Assembly: GCA_013112575.1 (NCBI GenBank)
Contig: JABFGG010000025.1
Coordinates: 1 to 54,878 of the forward strand
Direction: 5' to 3'
Source: Chloroflexota bacterium
Lineage (GTDB): Bacteria; Chloroflexota; Anaerolineae; Anaerolineales; UBA11579
Length of the DNA stretch: 54,878 nucleotides
In this document: positions 1 to 7,615 of the stretch, piece after piece
Position numbering within the stretch: the first letter of the stretch is position 1
Layout: each line of letters begins with the position of its first letter
Position numbers and translations under genes: made by a program
Notes under the pieces: generated by a model
What the model was told of the DNA's origin: nothing
The model's input: only the letters and a program-made list of their open reading frames with translations
Database searches by the model: none

Positions 1-660
1 ACCTCCGCGGCTGAGACTGAAGCAGCCGCACCCACGGAAACGCCCGAGCCTACGGCGACCGACACCCCGGAGCCAACGGCAACTGAAGTGCCGACCGAAA
101 CCCCAGAGCCGACGGCGACCCTTACACCGGAGCCGGTAGCTGTTGTGGGCGATGAAGATGTCCCTTTGCGTGAAGGTCCGGGTACGGTCTACACTCAAGC
201 CGGTACTGCTGCTGCGGGTGAAGAATTGGAAGTGCTTGGCCAGGCTTATGATTGTGAATGGGTCGAGGTCCGTATTCTGGGTGTAGGCGAAGCCTGGGTA
301 TCCACTGAAGACGCTGAACTCAACGTGCCCTGCGAAGGGCTTGAGGAAGCTACGATACCTCCCACGCCTGCAGTGGCTGTAGGCGCTCCCCCAGCATCAA
401 GCGGGGACACCGGGGATTCAAGCGGTGGTGGTGACACTTGTGGGAACAACCCCGTTGCTATTCCTGTGAACAACAAAACCGGTGAAAATGCGACCATTTC
501 CCTATCGGGCGATTGCACTTATTACTTTACGGTTCCGCCGGGAACGAGCCAGATCTTCGTGGTTGCAGGCCGTTATACCTACACATTCAACTATTGCGGC
601 CAGACATACTCAGGTGTACACGCCATCAATTCGAATTGGCGGCTCACCTTTAAGTGCTAG
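1..660 (+). CDS. SH3b-domain surface protein, 5'-truncated by the window edge
   Basis: The reading frame is open from base 1, so the gene begins upstream; the first possible start inside (GTG at 88) is only an internal codon. The visible N-terminal part is a Thr/Pro/Glu-rich linker made of repeated PEPTAT-type units. A bacterial SH3 (SH3b) domain follows, recognisable by LREGPGTVY and GEELEVLG, then a Ser/Gly-rich linker and a C-terminal beta-rich module with a Cys pair (SGDCTYYF and FNYCGQTY). The downstream gene at 749-1483 has the same architecture, so the missing N-terminus is probably a lipoprotein signal. SH3b domains usually bind cell-wall or surface ligands; the ligand here is unknown. 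An intrinsic terminator follows directly. Confidence 0.8.
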   Translation, partial: TSAAETEAAAPTETPEPTATDTPEPTATEVPTETPEPTATLTPEPVAVVGDEDVPLREGPGTVYTQAGTAAAGEELEVLGQAYDCEWVEVRILGVGEAWVSTEDAELNVPCEGLEEATIPPTPAVAVGAPPASSGDTGDSSGGGDTCGNNPVAIPVNNKTGENATISLSGDCTYYFTVPPGTSQIFVVAGRYTYTFNYCGQTYSGVHAINSNWRLTFKC

Positions 661-687
661 TGAAATAAACTTCATCAAACAATAAAA

Positions 688-720
688 AAGCGCCTTTATC
701 CGTAAAGGCGCTTTTTTTTT
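688..720 (+). terminator. Intrinsic terminator
   Basis: A perfect 9-bp stem (GCGCCTTTA at 690-698, TAAAGGCGC at 703-711) with loop TCCG is followed by an uninterrupted T run. It separates the two SH3b genes into different transcription units. Confidence 0.92.
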
Positions 721-748
721 CATCTCGATTGACGCTATAATCACGGCG

Positions 749-1483
749 ATGAAAAAACATTGTGCATTAGCGTTGATGATTTTGATGAGCGGAGTGATCC
801 TGGCTGCATGTGGCCCGTCAGCTCAAGACCTGGCAGGAACTTATGTGGCACAAACTTTTGAGGCCTTACCACCTACGGCTACCGAGACAGCAACCAGCAC
901 GCCTCGCCCGACGGAGTTGCCAACAGCCACGCTCTCCCCATCGCCAACGATGTTCCCCAGCATCACGCCTATGCAAGAAGCCATTGCAATCGTAGGGGCG
1001 GAGGTCATCAATTTGCGCGAAGGGCCCGGGTTGGAGTATGAACAGATCGGTGGGGCATCTCCAGGGGAAGAATTGGAAGTCATCGGGCGGACGGGTGACT
1101 GTGAGTGGATCAAAGTATCGCTGGTGGGGGTGGGCACCGGCTGGGTTTCGCGTTACGTGATCGAATTGCGTGTAGCCTGCGACCAGATAACCCAGTTGAT
1201 CATCCCAACGCCGGGGTTGCCCGTAGAAGAAGGGGCAACTCAACCAGCTTCAAACAGTGCTCCGGGCGATCACGTGATCCGCGTGAATAATAAGACGGGC
1301 AGTACGGTGTTGCTGACTTTGGAAGGGGAGCAGACCTATAACTTCAGTTTCCCGCCGGGCAATGGGCAACGAATTTCTATCAAGCCGGGAAACTACACGG
1401 TAACTTATGCGGCCTGTGGGGAAACAACAAGCTATAATGATATATTGAATGTGAATTCGTTATTCGATTTTAAGTGTCCCTAG
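749..1483 (+). CDS. SH3b-domain lipoprotein, paralogue of the preceding gene
   Basis: 244 residues. A lipoprotein signal peptide ends in lipobox LAAC (Cys21). A Thr/Pro-rich spacer (about 35-75) follows, then an SH3b domain (about 85-145; motifs LREGPGLEY and GEELEVIG) and a C-terminal beta-rich module (about 175-244) containing NNKTGS, TVTYAACGE and a final FKCP. The same order and motifs occur in the truncated gene upstream, so this is a tandem duplication with diverged linkers. It is expected on the outer face of the membrane, where SH3b domains typically bind peptidoglycan or other surface polymers. The function of the C-terminal module is not recognised. The gene is convergent with the LCP gene, only 4 bp away, with no terminator between them. 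Confidence 0.85.
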   Translation: MKKHCALALMILMSGVILAACGPSAQDLAGTYVAQTFEALPPTATETATSTPRPTELPTATLSPSPTMFPSITPMQEAIAIVGAEVINLREGPGLEYEQIGGASPGEELEVIGRTGDCEWIKVSLVGVGTGWVSRYVIELRVACDQITQLIIPTPGLPVEEGATQPASNSAPGDHVIRVNNKTGSTVLLTLEGEQTYNFSFPPGNGQRISIKPGNYTVTYAACGETTSYNDILNVNSLFDFKCP

Positions 1484-1487
1484 CGGC

Positions 1488-2888
1488 CTACGGGGGTGAC
1501 CAGTCGCTGCCTATTTTTATGACTACGTCGACAGAACTGTTGGCATTGTAGTCATGCTGGATGCGCGAAGGGGCGATGCGCATGACGTCTACCAGATAAT
1601 CTAATACGTAGGGGTTGCCAGTATAGTCGATGATGGTGGTCTGGCTGTAATTGGTTTCGGCCCCTGTGACCTCAACCACGTTGACCCCCAAACTTTCCAA
1701 ATATTGGGCCGTGGTTTCGCCAACATTGCCGCCAACGCCATTCTGCACTGAAACAGCGGCGCTTTCTAACTGCATACGTTCCTGAGCATCGCCGGGTGTG
1801 GCGGGGCTGATGGCACTGGAGGAGGTAAATATCTCGTCGCGTAGCTGGCGAATCTTATCGGGAAGGGGCAGCAGGATAGCGAGATCGTCTGGAGAGCGGC
1901 CAAAGGTAACGTAGTTCTGGTCGATGACGCCGCGCTGGATGCTCTCGCGGGGAACCTGGACGGCAAGGCCTGCCAGGTCGATGGCATCTTTTAGAGAGAG
2001 GTTGGTATTGATGCCTGAGGCTAGCTCGCCGTAAATCTCATCGGCGTTAGCAATGAAAGTGGGGAGCATGTTGAAGTCGACGATACGGTCACGGATCGCT
2101 AAGACAACCTGCTGCTGGCGTTCAGCACGCGTAAAGTCGCCACCAGGGGCGCTGCGCGTACGAGCGTAGGCCAGAGCCAACCAGCCGGGCATGGTCTGGG
2201 TGCCGGGTTGCAGTGTGCGGGGAATGCGATCACCGATGGGGTCCACTTTGATGGGTTCGGTGACAGTGATCTTGACGCCACCTAAGAGATCGATGAAGCG
2301 TTCAAAAGCCGCAAAATCTATGACGGCGTAGTAGTCGATGGGCACACCAATGGTTTGCTCCACGGTTTGCATGGCAAGGGCCGGGCCGCCGCCGGGGACT
2401 TTGTACAGTTCGCCAAAATAGTAAGCGGTGTTGATCTTGCCGGGGCTAAAACCAGGGATCACAGCCCACAGGTCACGCGGGACGGAAAGGATGCCACCGG
2501 TCTTGGTGAGGGGATCAACGGTCAGCAGGATCATAGTGTCCGAACGTGAGGGGCCGCCACCTTCCCAATCCCGCAGGTCAAGACCCATGATGAGCATGGT
2601 GACGCGATCTGAACCATTCCAGGCTTCGGCGGGTGGCAATGCCGGGGCATCGCTGAGAGCCGGAGGGCCCTCGATCGGTTGCCCGTCTTCGCCTATTGTC
2701 GTGCCTGGATTATTGGCGCTGTTAAAAATAGGGAGATCAAACGGCCCTGTCTCGGCGCTGCCAATGCGGCGCATGGTCGAAAAACTGAGGGGCAGGGAGA
2801 AAGAGGCGAAGCAAAGAAATACCAGCGCCAGGAAAGCCAGTATCCAGCGAATGTTGAGTGTTTGGAAAAAGCGTGAAATATTTTTCAT
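1488..2888 (-). CDS. LytR-CpsA-Psr (LCP) family protein with LytR_C domain
   Basis: 466 residues. One N-terminal membrane segment (about 13-36) is followed by an extracellular LCP domain from about residue 95, with the family's Arg/Asp signatures SRSDTM and SVPRDLW, and FTRAERQQQ further on. The C-terminal LytR_C-type domain (about 375-460) carries VQNGVGG and YLESLGVNV. LCP enzymes transfer polyprenyl-phosphate-linked glycopolymers onto cell-wall or surface acceptors, so attachment of a secondary polymer is the likely role; the acceptor in this lineage is unknown. It lies 5 bp downstream of the 2894-4315 membrane gene in the same orientation, so the two are probably co-transcribed. Confidence 0.88.
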   Translation of the reverse strand: MKNISRFFQTLNIRWILAFLALVFLCFASFSLPLSFSTMRRIGSAETGPFDLPIFNSANNPGTTIGEDGQPIEGPPALSDAPALPPAEAWNGSDRVTMLIMGLDLRDWEGGGPSRSDTMILLTVDPLTKTGGILSVPRDLWAVIPGFSPGKINTAYYFGELYKVPGGGPALAMQTVEQTIGVPIDYYAVIDFAAFERFIDLLGGVKITVTEPIKVDPIGDRIPRTLQPGTQTMPGWLALAYARTRSAPGGDFTRAERQQQVVLAIRDRIVDFNMLPTFIANADEIYGELASGINTNLSLKDAIDLAGLAVQVPRESIQRGVIDQNYVTFGRSPDDLAILLPLPDKIRQLRDEIFTSSSAISPATPGDAQERMQLESAAVSVQNGVGGNVGETTAQYLESLGVNVVEVTGAETNYSQTTIIDYTGNPYVLDYLVDVMRIAPSRIQHDYNANSSVDVVIKIGSDWSPP

Positions 2889-2893
2889 GGCGC

Positions 2894-4315
2894 TTATGGC
2901 GTGGCGGTCTCAGTGGGAGTGTTCGTTGCCGTGGGGACCAATGTTTCTGTGGGGGTGGGCGTGTCGACTGCTGGTAGTGTGTCGGTTGGGGTTGCCGTGT
3001 TTGTGGGCGTATCGCCCGCGGGCAGGGTCTCCGTAACTGTAGGTGTCACAGTAAATGTAGGTGTATCGCCAGCGGGTAGCGTGTCCGTTGGTGTGGGTGT
3101 CAATGTATCGCCACCGGGGGTGAATGTCACAGTGGGGGTCAGGCTGACATCCAGGGTTAGTGTTGGGGTGGGTGTGTTAGTGACTTGACTCTCATTGCAC
3201 TGGCTTTGGGCAAAATCGGCAGTGGCCTGAATGGAGGCATCTTGCCGGGCAGCGAGAGCCGTCTGGTAATCCGAGGCGGCCTGGCACCATTCATCTGCGG
3301 CAGCAGACTGGTCGCCTATGTGCACCAGCGAAAGCCAATAACGGTAGAAAGAGGAAAAGCCGGAGGTGTCGGTCAGGCCGGGAGCGGCGGCGGCCAACTG
3401 GCCGTAATAATCGGCGGCAATCTCCGGATAGGCCAGCCAAAAGGCATTGCCCTGTAAATATAAGCGAGCCCAGCCACGGTAGTTGCTGGATTGCCAATCG
3501 AGTGGCCCGAAATTTTCGGCCAGCGCAAAATCAAAAAGGCCACCTTCAAAGTTGCCTTCGTTGAGGATCTTCTGACCGCCGCGGTTGATGAGGGCGGCGT
3601 AGAGCATGCCATCCACATCAGCAAACATGTAAGAAGAGTCTGCCTGGCGTAAAGCCAATAGGGTGTCGATGGCCTGGCTCCATTCGCCAGCACGCATATG
3701 CCCTTCGGATTTGGCAAACAATTCTTCTTTGGGGCGTGTGTCGATGGTGGGAGTAACTGTTGGGGAAGGCAGACCCTGTGTTGGTTCGGGGGTAGCACCA
3801 ACATCCAGGCTGATCTGGATCCAAAGTTCGGCTGCATCACGGTATTCAGCGTCCTTCGAGAAAATGAATTCGAGGCGCTGAAGGGCTAAATATTGGCGAC
3901 CTTCTTCGATGTCTACCAAGGCCAAGGCATATTGTTCATCAAGCGAAAGGGCGGCCTGGGCGGTGGTGGTGAGATTGAGGTCTGAGCGGCCAATGTCCCA
4001 TCCCAACCCCGCGCTTACTACCGTCATGGTAATCAGTGCAAATATAAAAGGAATGATGAGTGCAAGCCAGAAACGAACTCCGCGGCCCGGCAGTTTTTTC
4101 GCAGTTGTCTTCACCGGTTGCGTAATGGTGGAGCGCGCCCGACCGGAGCGTGAACGCATGGCGGAACGCTGATTTGGTGGGGTGGGTTGGGTATCCCCGA
4201 GACGGCGACGTGAAATTGACTGGGTTTCGTCGTTGGCTGAGGTGCGGCGCGATGCTAGGGTATCGTCGGAATTGTCGTGTGGGTCGGGAAATTCATCCAA
4301 ATTGTTACGAGGCAT
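2894..4315 (-). CDS. Single-pass membrane protein with helical repeat region and Thr/Pro-rich tail
   Basis: 473 residues. A hydrophilic N-terminal region of about 80 residues rich in Arg/Ser/Thr precedes one transmembrane helix (about 82-105). An external region of about 115-370 has alternating helices and TPR-like spacing (for example EQYALALVDIEEG, FAKSEGHMRAGEWSQAI, DEWCQAASDYQTALA). The last 100 residues are low-complexity Thr/Pro repeats (TPTPT, DTPTPTETL). It is probably expressed with the LCP gene directly downstream, suggesting a role at the cell surface. The TPR assignment is a reading of pattern, not a recognised family. Confidence 0.75.
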   Translation of the reverse strand: MPRNNLDEFPDPHDNSDDTLASRRTSANDETQSISRRRLGDTQPTPPNQRSAMRSRSGRARSTITQPVKTTAKKLPGRGVRFWLALIIPFIFALITMTVVSAGLGWDIGRSDLNLTTTAQAALSLDEQYALALVDIEEGRQYLALQRLEFIFSKDAEYRDAAELWIQISLDVGATPEPTQGLPSPTVTPTIDTRPKEELFAKSEGHMRAGEWSQAIDTLLALRQADSSYMFADVDGMLYAALINRGGQKILNEGNFEGGLFDFALAENFGPLDWQSSNYRGWARLYLQGNAFWLAYPEIAADYYGQLAAAAPGLTDTSGFSSFYRYWLSLVHIGDQSAAADEWCQAASDYQTALAARQDASIQATADFAQSQCNESQVTNTPTPTLTLDVSLTPTVTFTPGGDTLTPTPTDTLPAGDTPTFTVTPTVTETLPAGDTPTNTATPTDTLPAVDTPTPTETLVPTATNTPTETATP

Positions 4316-4544
4316 GGCTTATTCTTCCTGAATCGTCCGCATTGTACTGCGCTTTTGTAAACTGGATGTAAAAGCTATCCTAGTACATAAGAGGTACAGG
4401 CCTATAGCTGAATTTGTTGGCGAGCAACACGTATCAATATTACAGAACCGGGTTGTTTTCATGAGGGTATAACGTATTGGCGGGTCAAAATGTTTCATTT
4501 TTCGAATGCTTGCGTCAGGTACCGGCAAGGTATATAGTTGTGCT

Positions 4545-5327
4545 ATGAGATATAAAGCATCCCTCTTATTATTGTTTAGCGTGCTTGTTTTGGTTGCTTG
4601 CCAGGGTCAGGAAACTGCTCCGGCAATCAGCAGCCCTGTGGTTCAAGTGGAGCAGGCTACCAACACGATTGTAGCTGTTCCAGAAACACCAGAAGTTCTG
4701 GAGCCGACCGTGACAATAGCGGTCCCAACAGCCACAGAAGAAGGCTTCACCCCGGACGTGCGCCTGAACGAAGGTTTTGAAGGCACAGAAACCTGCCTGG
4801 AGACCTTTGAGCGGGTAGAAGCCAGCGCCTTTGTGTTCGAGGGGAGACTGATCGTGGATGCTATATCTCCGGAGACGATCGTGCTCTCCAAATGTGAGTC
4901 ACTGGTGGCCGGGGATTTTGTGTTGGAAGTAGACGCCAGTGTATTGGAAGCGCCCGAAGAGGCTCCTTATTATTATGGTCTAACGTTTCGAGTGTCCGGC
5001 GAAGAACGCTATAACTTTGTGATCGGCAGTGTGGGGGGCTTCTGTGCTTTTTTTGCTACAGGGGATGGCCTGATCCATTTGACCAATTCAACCGACTTCG
5101 AAACCAATTGCTGGGCATTGCCACCAGCGGATGTGTTTAAAGAGGATAGCAACAACCTGCGGGTGGTGGCGGTGGATGATCGTCTGGATTTCTTCATCAA
5201 TGACGTGCTGATGGCTGTGGTGCGCGATAATCGACTAACAGAGGGCAATGTGGGCTTTATTGTGACGAGTGGAGTTGACGGTGGTGTACGTGTGGCCTTT
5301 GATAATTTGAGGGTGTTGAGGCCTTAG
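4545..5327 (+). CDS. Lipoprotein with LamG/concanavalin-like C-terminal domain
   Basis: 260 residues from ATG 4545. An upstream in-frame ATG at 4506 is possible, but the 4545 start gives a clean lipoprotein signal (MRYKASLLLL, lipobox LVAC, Cys19). A Glu/Pro/Thr linker leads to a beta-rich domain (about 75-260) with features of the LamG/3-keto-disaccharide hydrolase-like jelly roll: RYNFVIG, NNLRVVAVDDRLDFFINDVLM and a final VAFDNLRV. Such domains bind carbohydrates; no catalytic motif is recognised. It is divergent from the LCP operon and shares a 230-bp intergenic region with it. Confidence 0.78.
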   Translation: MRYKASLLLLFSVLVLVACQGQETAPAISSPVVQVEQATNTIVAVPETPEVLEPTVTIAVPTATEEGFTPDVRLNEGFEGTETCLETFERVEASAFVFEGRLIVDAISPETIVLSKCESLVAGDFVLEVDASVLEAPEEAPYYYGLTFRVSGEERYNFVIGSVGGFCAFFATGDGLIHLTNSTDFETNCWALPPADVFKEDSNNLRVVAVDDRLDFFINDVLMAVVRDNRLTEGNVGFIVTSGVDGGVRVAFDNLRVLRP

Positions 5328-5447
5328 GTTCATGCTTGCGTTCGGTATCTACAATTCTAAGTGAAGAACTCCTTACACAAAATCAAATTGAATTTGCCGA
5401 ATATATGATATAAAACAAAATACATCCAATCAACATGGGAGCGAACA

Positions 5448-6395
5448 ATGACAAAAGAGGGCTATTTTGGTATTGGACTATTAATTTTTCTGTTGATGCT
5501 TATATTGTTCATAGGAGGGAATGTTGTTGATATTTCTGATGTAGATAGAAATCCACTTATTGGGACCCTAGTAGCATTTGTCCTTACAGCCATCGCTAGT
5601 GCTGGGGCAATTTTGGTACAGCCGTTCCGAACCCGATTAGAAAAATTCGCAAAGGAGAATATTTTTGTATCCACAGATGAATGTCGGGTCCTAATATATG
5701 GTCTCCATCGGAGTGGAAAAACATCATTAATTAGCCATATTCTTACAAATGAGCGACCCTATCAAAGAGATTCAACAAATAACTTTGATATATTTGAAGA
5801 GAGGTTGCGGATTGGCCTGAACAATCCGAAAAGATATAGGGTGACCATTGCAGATTATAAAGGGCAAAAACCTTCTCAAATTAGCACTGATTATCCAGAA
5901 AAATTTTTTGGCCTCAAAGGACAAAGGAAAATTAATGCAATAATTTTTGTTGTTGATTTATTCCCTGAGATTAGAAACGAAAATGGTAATGCAATTCATG
6001 ATCACGATCTCCTAGAAAATTTCAAGGAGAATGCGCTGGCGAAAATTGAAGATAGAGTTTCTGAAAATCTTAAATACATAAATAAGTACACAATAGAGCC
6101 AGTATTTGCAGTTTCTTTCAGTAAAAGAAATATGATTGCAATTAAATTCCTTGTGAACAAACTGGATTTACTTAGAGAGCTTGTTGCAAATGGTTGCTTA
6201 CCCGATATGTCGTCTGAGGATATAAATGATTTCGTGTTAGATTTATATCACCCAGCAATTGAGTGCATCCAACAAGCTTGTAATGACAATGATTTTGAAG
6301 ATTTTTCTACACATTTGCTAAGCGCAAAAACCGGGGAAAATGTGCATGATATGTTTGCTGATGTGCTAGAAAATTATAGGTTGAAAGTAGATTGA
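5448..6395 (+). CDS. Membrane-anchored small GTPase-like protein
   Basis: 315 residues. Two N-terminal transmembrane helices (about 7-24 and 38-58) precede a cytosolic Ras-like GTPase domain with most G motifs visible: P-loop GLHRSGKTS (85-93), G3-type DYKG (136-139), NKLD (237-240) and SAK (292-294). The 315-residue length and membrane anchor resemble SRP-receptor-beta or MglA-like proteins fused to a membrane hairpin. The region is AT-rich with codon use unlike the flanks, which suggests transfer. It is followed 1 bp later by the PD40 membrane protein, so the two are co-transcribed. The biological role is not known. Confidence 0.72.
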   Translation: MTKEGYFGIGLLIFLLMLILFIGGNVVDISDVDRNPLIGTLVAFVLTAIASAGAILVQPFRTRLEKFAKENIFVSTDECRVLIYGLHRSGKTSLISHILTNERPYQRDSTNNFDIFEERLRIGLNNPKRYRVTIADYKGQKPSQISTDYPEKFFGLKGQRKINAIIFVVDLFPEIRNENGNAIHDHDLLENFKENALAKIEDRVSENLKYINKYTIEPVFAVSFSKRNMIAIKFLVNKLDLLRELVANGCLPDMSSEDINDFVLDLYHPAIECIQQACNDNDFEDFSTHLLSAKTGENVHDMFADVLENYRLKVD

Positions 6396-6396
6396 G

Positions 6397-6867
6397 ATGT
6401 CGACAGAAAAAGATATTGATCGAGTAGATTATCGAGTAGAAGAAAATATTGTTCCTGAAAGGCAATTGCTATTATGGCAGCGAGTTTTCATATTCCTTTT
6501 GATCATCGCTACACTCGGAGCAATTGCGATCGCAATTGTACTCTTTAGTCAAGTAAATTCTTTACGAGATCAAAATGACGATTTACAAAACCAAATATCT
6601 GGAATGATGAACATTGATCCTGACTTGGAACTTGCTTGGTCCCCAGATGGTTCTCGTATTGTGTTCGTCTCGGAACGAGATGGGGACAAAGATATTTATA
6701 TCTATACTTTAGAAGATGGTAAAGAAATAGCATTGACTGATAATGCGAGTCAGGATTTCAACCCGCAATGGTCTGAGGATGGAGCGAACGTAATAATTGA
6801 TTCGGATCGTTCTGGTGAGGTGGAGCAATATACAATTATTATCAGTGAATTTATTGAAGAACCGTAA
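6397..6867 (+). CDS. Membrane-tethered PD40/TolB-like beta-propeller fragment
   Basis: 156 residues: a short cytosolic N-terminus, one transmembrane helix (about 27-51), a short coiled coil (52-70) and one and a half WD40-like PD40 repeats. The first is clear (LAWSPDGSRIVFVSERDG, DIYIYTLEDG); the second is partial (FNPQWSEDGANVIIDSD). TolB-type propellers have six or more blades, so this is either a minimal oligomerising blade or a truncated protein. It is translationally adjacent to the membrane GTPase and equally AT-rich, so the pair probably arrived and works together. Confidence 0.7.
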   Translation: MSTEKDIDRVDYRVEENIVPERQLLLWQRVFIFLLIIATLGAIAIAIVLFSQVNSLRDQNDDLQNQISGMMNIDPDLELAWSPDGSRIVFVSERDGDKDIYIYTLEDGKEIALTDNASQDFNPQWSEDGANVIIDSDRSGEVEQYTIIISEFIEEP

Positions 6868-6895
6868 TAGTTAGCTGTAATAGTTAGATAAAGCA

Positions 6896-6935
6896 AAAAG
6901 GACCGCACTCCTCCTTGGACGCGGTCCCTTTTTTT
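6896..6935. terminator. Bidirectional intrinsic terminator
   Basis: The stem GGACCGC (6900-6906) pairs with GCGGTCC (6921-6927), with A-rich sequence on the left and T-rich on the right. It can end both the plus-strand GTPase operon and the minus-strand tRNA cluster. Confidence 0.85.
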
Positions 6936-6936
6936 C

Positions 6937-7013
6937 TGGCGCCCTCGGAGAGACTCGAACTCCCGACTTCTTACTCCGCAAGCAAGCGCTCTAATCCGCT
7001 GAGCTACGAGGGC
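6937..7013 (-). tRNA. tRNA-Arg(GCG)
   Basis: A complete cloverleaf on the minus strand: acceptor stem GCCCTCG/CGAGGGC, anticodon stem CTTGC/GTAAG with loop TTGCGGA (anticodon GCG, codon CGC), and T-loop TTCGAGT. The 3' CCA is encoded, unlike in the two neighbouring Ser tRNAs. A GCG anticodon for Arg is uncommon in bacteria, which usually carry ACG (inosine). Confidence 0.92.
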
Positions 7014-7015
7014 GT

Positions 7016-7061
7016 TTTGGCTGGCTCTGCCAGCCAAACTAGGAGTTTCCTTCGGAAACTC
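7016..7061. repeat. Two perfect hairpins in the tRNA spacer
   Basis: TTTGGCTGG (7016-7024) pairs perfectly with CCAGCCAAA (7030-7038), and GAGTTTCC (7043-7050) with GGAAACTC (7054-7061) around a TTC loop. They sit just upstream of tRNA-Arg on the minus strand and may guide tRNA processing. Confidence 0.7.
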
Positions 7062-7126
7062 TTGTTTGCCAGCAGGCCAAGATAAACTGTACTGAATTGT
7101 AACGGTTTATAGTTACGAATTCAAGG

Positions 7127-7215
7127 CGGGGAGGGAGGGATTTGAACCCTCGGCCGAGTTGCCCCGGAACCCGCTTAGCAGGCGGGCGCACTAAACCAGA
7201 CTATGCGACCTCCCC
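7127..7215 (-). tRNA. tRNA-Ser(GCT)
   Basis: Class II tRNA with acceptor GGGGAGG/CCTCCCC, anticodon stem CCCGC/GCGGG with loop CTGCTAA (anticodon GCT), a long variable arm and T-loop TTCAAAT. The CCA end is not encoded. Confidence 0.95.
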
Positions 7216-7235
7216 GAATACTGCCTAATTTTTGC

Positions 7236-7287
7236 AGAGAATTACGAAGGAATTCTCTTAAATCTAATTTGCATCAGCAAATTAGAT
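7236..7287. repeat. Two perfect hairpins between the Ser tRNAs
   Basis: AGAGAATT (7236-7243) pairs with AATTCTCT (7251-7258), and ATCTAATTTGC (7262-7272) with GCAAATTAGAT (7277-7287). The second begins two bases after the 3' end of tRNA-Ser(TGA) on the transcribed strand. Confidence 0.72.
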
Positions 7288-7288
7288 A

Positions 7289-7376
<88 letters not shown>

Positions 7377-7615
7377 AGGGTATTCCAGATTGTGCGCTCT
7401 CCCCAGAGCGCAGGAGATTTTACCATAGGCGAAGAGGGCCAGCAATGTTCCGTAGCTCTGGCTGCATGCTATACTTTTTGTGAAAATTCTGAAGATGACA
7501 AAAGCAATTAGATTTTTAATGCCTTTGTGGCTCTGCAGTTTAGTTTTTACTCACGCAAAGGACGCGAAGTTTGCAAAGGCAACATAACCAAATAGTATTG
7601 TATTGAGGAGAAACA

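Noticed and set aside
2901..3188. Plus-strand frame of about 95 codons rich in Val/Gly repeats opposite the 2894-4315 gene
   Set aside because: It is the reverse complement of the Thr/Pro-rich tail; the repeats are a codon-shadow artefact with no ribosome site.
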